Positions 7,290 through 9,942 of a DNA stretch of 9,942 nucleotides are shown piece by piece. Position numbers and translations under genes: made by a program. Source of the stretch: Bacteroidota bacterium. GTDB lineage: Bacteria; Bacteroidota; Bacteroidia; Chitinophagales; Chitinophagaceae. Each line of letters starts with the position of its first letter. Within the stretch, counting starts at the first letter, position 1. Location of the stretch: the NCBI GenBank assembly GCA_023426425.1, contig JAFAAT010000157.1:1-9942 (forward strand). The letters are read 5' to 3'. A model generated the notes under the pieces. That model saw only the letters and a program-made list of their open reading frames with translations. It made no database searches and had not been told where the DNA came from.

Positions 7290-7382
7290 GCGGCCGGTCT
7301 TTTGGCAGACAGGCACCTAACTCTGAAAATTTTTTTTGCGAAAAACCTTACTTTAGTTATATCGACGGAACCGGAATTATTT

Positions 7383-8069
7383 ATGCAAAGACAACACACC
7401 AATTGTAATGCGCTAAGCAGTAGATACCCAGGCGTGTTATTGCTTATCTTTTTTATTGGGTTGCCCGGTATTGTTAAAGCTCAAGACTTCGCTATAAACA
7501 ACGAGCGGCAGAATATTTTTTTTTACCTCGAAGAAAATCCCATCTCAGTAGTCGTAAATAATTGCCCCTGTAGCGATATCAACGTCACAGCTATTTCAGC
7601 TGAAGTTGTAAAGATTTCCGATAGACCATGCAGATTCAAAATTATTCCTGAACGGGTTGGCAAGACCATCCTAACCTTGTCTAGAAAAAGCAGTAATGAG
7701 ATTATCGGTACTGAGGAATACAGAGTATTACCACAAAGAGTTTGCCTCGCTTTTGCTGGAAAATGCGGGCATGGAAAAGTGAGGAAACATATAGTACCAG
7801 GTGTTACAGAAGTTGAGGTAGCTTCTAGCAGCGGTGCTGATTACCATCCTGGATTGAGAATTCAACAATTTATGGTATCGGTCGAAAGAAGTAATAGCGT
7901 CATTTTCAAGCAGGAAATCACTGGCTCCTCACTTTCCCCGGAAACTAAAACGTTTTTTCAAGGTTTAGAACAAGGCGATATAATAAGGTTTGATCAAATA
8001 ATTTGTAAATGGCCTGACGGAAAAATTAGAGGGGCAATAGAGTCTGCGGAATTTGAAGTGATTGAGTAA
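7383..8069 (+). CDS. Secreted protein resembling the C-terminal domains of GldM (T9SS/gliding)
   Basis: The frame opens at 7146, but I choose the ATG at 7383. It begins a signal peptide (hydrophobic GVLLLIFFIGLPGIV, cleavage after VKA), and the upstream part reads through repeat B. The product is 228 residues. Residues about 44-117 (ENPISVVV, KIIPERVGKTILTL, EEYRVLP) and 119-226 (FMVSVERSN, SLSPETK, LEQGDIIRFDQI, PDGKIR, EFEV) follow the order of the last two domains of GldM, the periplasmic T9SS motor-linked protein. The membrane helix and first domains of GldM (about 500 residues in full) are absent, so this is a free periplasmic or surface protein. It has six cysteines after the signal (61, 63, 83, 121, 128, 208), suggesting disulfides. 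The similarity is read by eye. The DNA is clearly more AT-rich than the receptor gene. No Shine-Dalgarno sequence is evident. Confidence 0.75.
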   Translation: MQRQHTNCNALSSRYPGVLLLIFFIGLPGIVKAQDFAINNERQNIFFYLEENPISVVVNNCPCSDINVTAISAEVVKISDRPCRFKIIPERVGKTILTLSRKSSNEIIGTEEYRVLPQRVCLAFAGKCGHGKVRKHIVPGVTEVEVASSSGADYHPGLRIQQFMVSVERSNSVIFKQEITGSSLSPETKTFFQGLEQGDIIRFDQIICKWPDGKIRGAIESAEFEVIE

Positions 8070-8103
8070 TATGACCTCACATCTGGCGTAAAGCCGCTCT
8101 ACT

Positions 8104-8134
8104 AATGTCTTAGCCCCCAATGAGCTGGACAAAA
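8104..8134 (-). repeat. Dispersed repeat copy C (inverted relative to A)
   Basis: Read on the reverse strand this matches 7009-7039 at 30 of 31 positions (TTTTGTCCAGCTCATT, then GGGGCTAAGACATT). It sits between the converging ends of the GldM-like gene and the lipoprotein gene. With copy A it forms terminal-type inverted repeats around 7009-8134. No target-site duplication is evident just outside the matching segments. Confidence 0.7.
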
Positions 8135-8168
8135 CTCCAATTAACTGTTCATCTTTCATTTTAATCTC

Positions 8169-8582
8169 CTAGGGATAACTTACACGCCAGCCAAGGCTAT
8201 CCAGCTCTTGTACTGTCAACTCATACCTTTTCAAGACGTCATAGTTGTCACGAACTGTCGGCCATCGATCTGAGTTAATCATACGATTTACAGCACCCGG
8301 AATCACAAAGAAAATAACCTTATTGCCGGGAATCTCCTCTCCGATAAATTTTGACCAATCTTTTTTATCAAAACGGATGCTGTTTGCCGGCACAAGTACT
8401 ACCATATTGGATAAACACTCATCCTTTAATGAAGTGTCTGGAAAAGCCATCGTATAACAAACGCTAACGGTATCTGTACTAGTGTTAGCAAAAAAAATAC
8501 TGGTAGTATGATCAGCAAATTTTTCACACGAGCTGGAACTCAACACTAAATACGCAGCTAATGCAATGAAGTATTTTTTCAT
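8169..8582 (-). CDS. Small conserved lipoprotein of unknown function
   Basis: The product is 137 residues. Residues 1-18 are a lipoprotein signal (MKKYFIALAA, then LSSSS) and Cys19 is the likely lipidated residue. The body has no catalytic motif that I recognise. The C-terminal third (VIFFVIPG, then NYDVLKRYELTVQELDSLGW, ending SYP) resembles a family of small hypothetical lipoproteins I know from Bacteroides-like genomes, where a 'ilkRYdLs-x-x-dL-x-x-x-nW-x-i-x-YP' ending is conserved. That likeness is from memory. No activity can be assigned; small lipoproteins of this kind can be immunity or envelope-stress proteins, but nothing here shows it. It converges on the GldM-like gene with a 99-bp gap. 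The start gives an intact signal peptide; no Shine-Dalgarno sequence is visible. Confidence 0.8.
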   Translation of the reverse strand: MKKYFIALAAYLVLSSSSCEKFADHTTSIFFANTSTDTVSVCYTMAFPDTSLKDECLSNMVVLVPANSIRFDKKDWSKFIGEEIPGNKVIFFVIPGAVNRMINSDRWPTVRDNYDVLKRYELTVQELDSLGWRVSYP

Positions 8583-8660
8583 AGTAAACTAATTTACCAA
8601 ATCCCCTTATAAATGTTTAGGGGGACAAAAGCTGACTGGCAAAAAGCCAATTCAATTCCT

Positions 8661-8721
8661 CTGTTTCCTAAGTAGCCATCGTACCCACCGTGGAGTGGAT
8701 CAGGCCGGAAGTAGGAAACAG
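8661..8721. repeat. Perfect 10-bp inverted repeat with 41-base loop
   Basis: CTGTTTCCTA (8661-8670) is the exact reverse complement of TAGGAAACAG (8712-8721). Smaller complementary pieces lie in and beside the loop (CCAC/GTGG; GAAAC/GTTTC). It lies in the 279-bp gap between the lipoprotein and higA genes. It could be a structured RNA, a remnant of a mobile-element end, or chance. Confidence 0.4.
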
Positions 8722-8861
8722 TTGTTTCTGTCCGACTCGACCATTTTTCTTAATCTCATGGAACTCCCAAATTTCCCCCCAGAGTTTTAATCACAGTGTC
8801 TCAAAATCCTGCCAATTGGCTGGTCTTCATAAAGTCTTGGGTGATCGCATTAATATGTGTG

Positions 8862-9164
8862 TTAAGCCCTCGCCTGAGAGCGAAATGGTGTAAGTCCTAA
8901 GTTCTTAACCTTATCCGCCATAATGCGCAGATTATACTTGGTTTGAAGATTAGCCCATATTTCAGGTGTACCACCAAATACAGCCGCGATTCTATAGCAC
9001 ATTTCTGGGCTAATGTCTGACTTACCATTGATGATATTGGAAAGTGTTGTGCGCGTTACCTTCAATAGTTTTGCAGCCGCCGTAATGGTTAGCTCATTAG
9101 CGCTTATCACTTCTTCCCTTAGAATTTCACCTGGGTGAATATTCCTCATGTCTCTTTTTAACAT
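8862..9164 (-). CDS. higA: HigA-family antitoxin (XRE helix-turn-helix)
   Basis: The product is 100 residues, the usual HigA length. The N-terminus has the family signature HPGEILREE (residues 10-18). Residues 28-48 are the helix-turn-helix (TAAAKLLKVTRTTLSNIINGK), followed by the typical ISPEMCYRIAAVFGGTPEIWANLQ stretch, read here in two parts: ISPEMCYRIAAVF and GGTPEIWANLQ. HigA binds and neutralises HigB, a RelE-fold mRNA endonuclease, and represses its own promoter through the helix-turn-helix. The ATG at 9164 is supported by a Shine-Dalgarno sequence; a second Met at residue 6 is a weaker alternative. The toxin gene would normally sit just upstream, and only its 3' part remains. The antitoxin reading frame is intact, so it may be an orphan regulator. 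Confidence 0.9.
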   Translation of the reverse strand: MLKRDMRNIHPGEILREEVISANELTITAAAKLLKVTRTTLSNIINGKSDISPEMCYRIAAVFGGTPEIWANLQTKYNLRIMADKVKNLGLTPFRSQARA

Positions 9165-9170
9165 AGTATA

Positions 9171-9177
9171 CTCCTTT
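9171..9177 (-). promoter_or_regulatory. Ribosome-binding site of higA
   Basis: AAAGGAG on the reverse strand lies six bases before the ATG at 9164. It is a rare strong Shine-Dalgarno sequence in this window. It decides the start codon and touches the stop codon of the higB remnant (9177-9179), as expected for a translationally linked toxin-antitoxin pair. Confidence 0.8.
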
Positions 9178-9308
9178 TAATGGTAATCTAGAAAATCCAA
9201 TTCCGATGCATCTTTGCCGTCAAATTTGAATATAATTCTAAAATTCTTATTAACCTTTAAACTCCCGATAGTCTTTTGTGTAACCTCCCAATTTGTAGGA
9301 ATTAAAAG
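9177..9308 (-). pseudogene. higB: HigB toxin remnant (C-terminal ~43 codons only)
   Basis: Read on the reverse strand, a frame that opens after a TGA (9309-9311) encodes about 43 residues: PTNWEV, then LKVNKNFRIIFKF, DGKDASELDFLDYH and stop. The ending V-N-x-x-F-R-I-I-F-x-F-x-G-x-D-A...D-Y-H is the classic C-terminus of RelE-fold HigB toxins, which are about 90-105 residues long. Roughly the first half is missing. There is no start codon, and beyond about 9308 no frame resembles HigB. The break lies at the edge of dispersed repeat copy E. The stop codon is 12 bases before higA, matching the normal higB-higA order. The fragment should be inactive, since the fold needs its N-terminal helices. 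Confidence 0.75.
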
Positions 9309-9315
9309 TCAATTT

Positions 9316-9356
9316 TTAAACTGTCCTGGTTTTAGGGGGCTAAGACAGCTACAGCC
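9316..9356 (+). repeat. Dispersed repeat copy E (shortened)
   Basis: TTAAACTGTC is followed by TTTTAGGGGGCTAAGACAGC and ACAGCC. The core GGGGCTAAGACA is shared with copies A and C, and 9339-9356 matches copy B (7278-7295) at 16 of 18 positions. The middle hairpin portion present in A and B is missing. The copy abuts the truncated end of higB. Confidence 0.55.
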
Positions 9357-9535
9357 TTCGCCTTAGCCCTCGCCTTCGCTTCCAACCTTAGCTCTAGCCT
9401 GGCATTCATCCCACCTCCCCTCGCGCCATAGCCTTCGCCCTCGCCTTCGCGTTCGCCAAAGGCCAATGGCCAACAGCCAACAGCCAACAGCCTTCGCCAT
9501 CGCCTTGCTAGCCTTCGCCTCTCGTGTTACCCTCG
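9349..9535. repeat. Low-complexity GCCTTC/GCCCTC array with a GCCAACA heptamer tandem
   Basis: The stretch consists of loosely repeated hexamers (GCCTTC, GCCCTC, GCCTTA) with interruptions. Five head-to-tail heptamers lie inside it: GCCAAAG, GCCAATG and three GCCAACA at 9455-9489. A weaker form (CTATGGC twice) recurs at about 9699-9712. Frames through this region (for example 9466-9681) are simple Ala/Leu/Phe or Gln/Pro strings and are not credible genes. Slippage-prone arrays like this usually differ in copy number between strains. Confidence 0.8.
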
Positions 9536-9653
9536 CGCAGGTATCCTCGCGCCTATCTTACATCGCTTCGAATAGCATTCCTCTGCTCGGCAGAACAGTA
9601 GCACCGTGGTTTAATAGTAAGACCGCCGCCATCACGGAGTCTTTGATTTTTTG

Positions 9654-9681
9654 CTACTTTTTTGGGCAAGCAAAAAAGTAG
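9654..9681. terminator. Strong hairpin CTACTTTTTTG...CAAAAAAGTAG
   Basis: An 11-bp perfect stem (9654-9664 with 9671-9681) closes a six-base loop (GGCAAG). T-runs on either strand make it plausible as a bidirectional terminator. No gene ends nearby in this window, so it may instead be a dispersed palindromic repeat. The flank CCGTG (9604-9608) with CACGG (9633-9637) adds a second, weaker stem just before it. Confidence 0.5.
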
Positions 9682-9942
9682 GGACTGCTACCCCCCCTAT
9701 GGCCTATGGCTATTACAGCCTACGGCTCCCCTGCCTTCACCTTAGCCATATCCCTCTTACAATCACCCTAGCTTCTAGTATTCAAAAAATCTGCATTCCA
9801 AAAAAGTCGTCTCTTATTCGATCATAGACGGCTCTTAGACCGAGTATTTTCCGTCGTTATGATCTAAAAAATTATGTGTATTTTCAGAAAAACCTTAACT
9901 TCACATCTGTATTTACCTCAGGTAAACACACGCTCTTTTATC
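9682..9942. other. Right-hand end without a recognisable gene
   Basis: I see no credible coding frame in the last 261 bases. They contain two CTATGGC heptamers and one short perfect dyad: TTTACCT (9912-9918), a central C, and AGGTAAA (9920-9926). The dyad has the size of an operator half-site pair and could belong to a gene starting beyond the right edge. No partner promoter is visible. Confidence 0.35.

Noticed and set aside
7146..7382. 79-codon N-terminal extension of the GldM-like gene
   Set aside because: It reads through dispersed repeat B and would bury the signal peptide inside the protein.
8640..8861. Transposase remnant on the reverse strand
   Set aside because: A frame of about 40 codons (LKLWGEIWEFHEIKK) exists but shows no catalytic or family motif, so I cannot assign it.
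9466..9681. 71-codon frame in the low-complexity tract
   Set aside because: The product is a by-product of heptamer and hexamer repeats and ends in the hairpin.

Overview
The window looks like chromosomal DNA of a member of the Bacteroidota, most likely near Chitinophaga/Chitinophagaceae. The evidence is a TonB-dependent receptor with an N-terminal carboxypeptidase-like regulatory domain, a secreted protein with a type IX secretion system (T9SS) C-terminal sorting domain, a stand-alone protein resembling the C-terminal domains of the T9SS/gliding protein GldM, and mostly weak or absent Shine-Dalgarno sequences. The genus is an inference from style, not from a marker gene.

Layout. (1) 2-4201 (+): two outer-membrane genes. 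The first is cut by the left edge. It joins a carboxypeptidase-like regulatory domain to about eleven 'GVQVAG-x-x-N' surface repeats and a probable barrel end. The second is a complete 801-residue TonB-dependent receptor followed by a strong hairpin terminator (4257-4287). (2) 4288-5207: about 900 bases with no credible gene. It holds an 11-bp-phased ATCAGG tandem array (about 4430-4505) and four copies of a GGGTCAACAT repeat at 56-57 bp spacing (4814-5004), which I interpret as a leftover end of an IS21-type insertion sequence. (3) 5208-6719 (-): a 503-residue T9SS-secreted protein made of seven repeats, probably a seven-bladed beta-propeller. (4) 6720-7382: a structured intergenic region with two interleaved perfect 8-bp inverted repeats (a possible pseudoknot or recombination site) and two copies of a dispersed repeat. 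(5) 7383-9308: an AT-rich accessory stretch with a secreted GldM-C-like protein (+), a small lipoprotein (-), and a HigA antitoxin (-) whose HigB toxin partner survives only as a C-terminal fragment. (6) 9309-9942: no genes; low-complexity GCCTTC-type repeats, a heptamer tandem array, a strong 11-bp hairpin and a short operator-like dyad.

How the parts fit. The two left-hand genes are surface proteins that may form one locus, but the 315-bp gap leaves co-transcription open. The T9SS cargo and the GldM-like gene are divergent and both concern the same secretion system, which is suggestive but unproven. The most unusual signal is a dispersed repeat with the core (A/G)GGGGCTAAGACA. It appears beside each accessory unit on the right. 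Two copies form 31-bp inverted repeats (30/31 identical) around the GldM-like gene, and another lies where higB is broken off. This looks like a site of repeated gene gain and loss, possibly a non-autonomous mobile unit.
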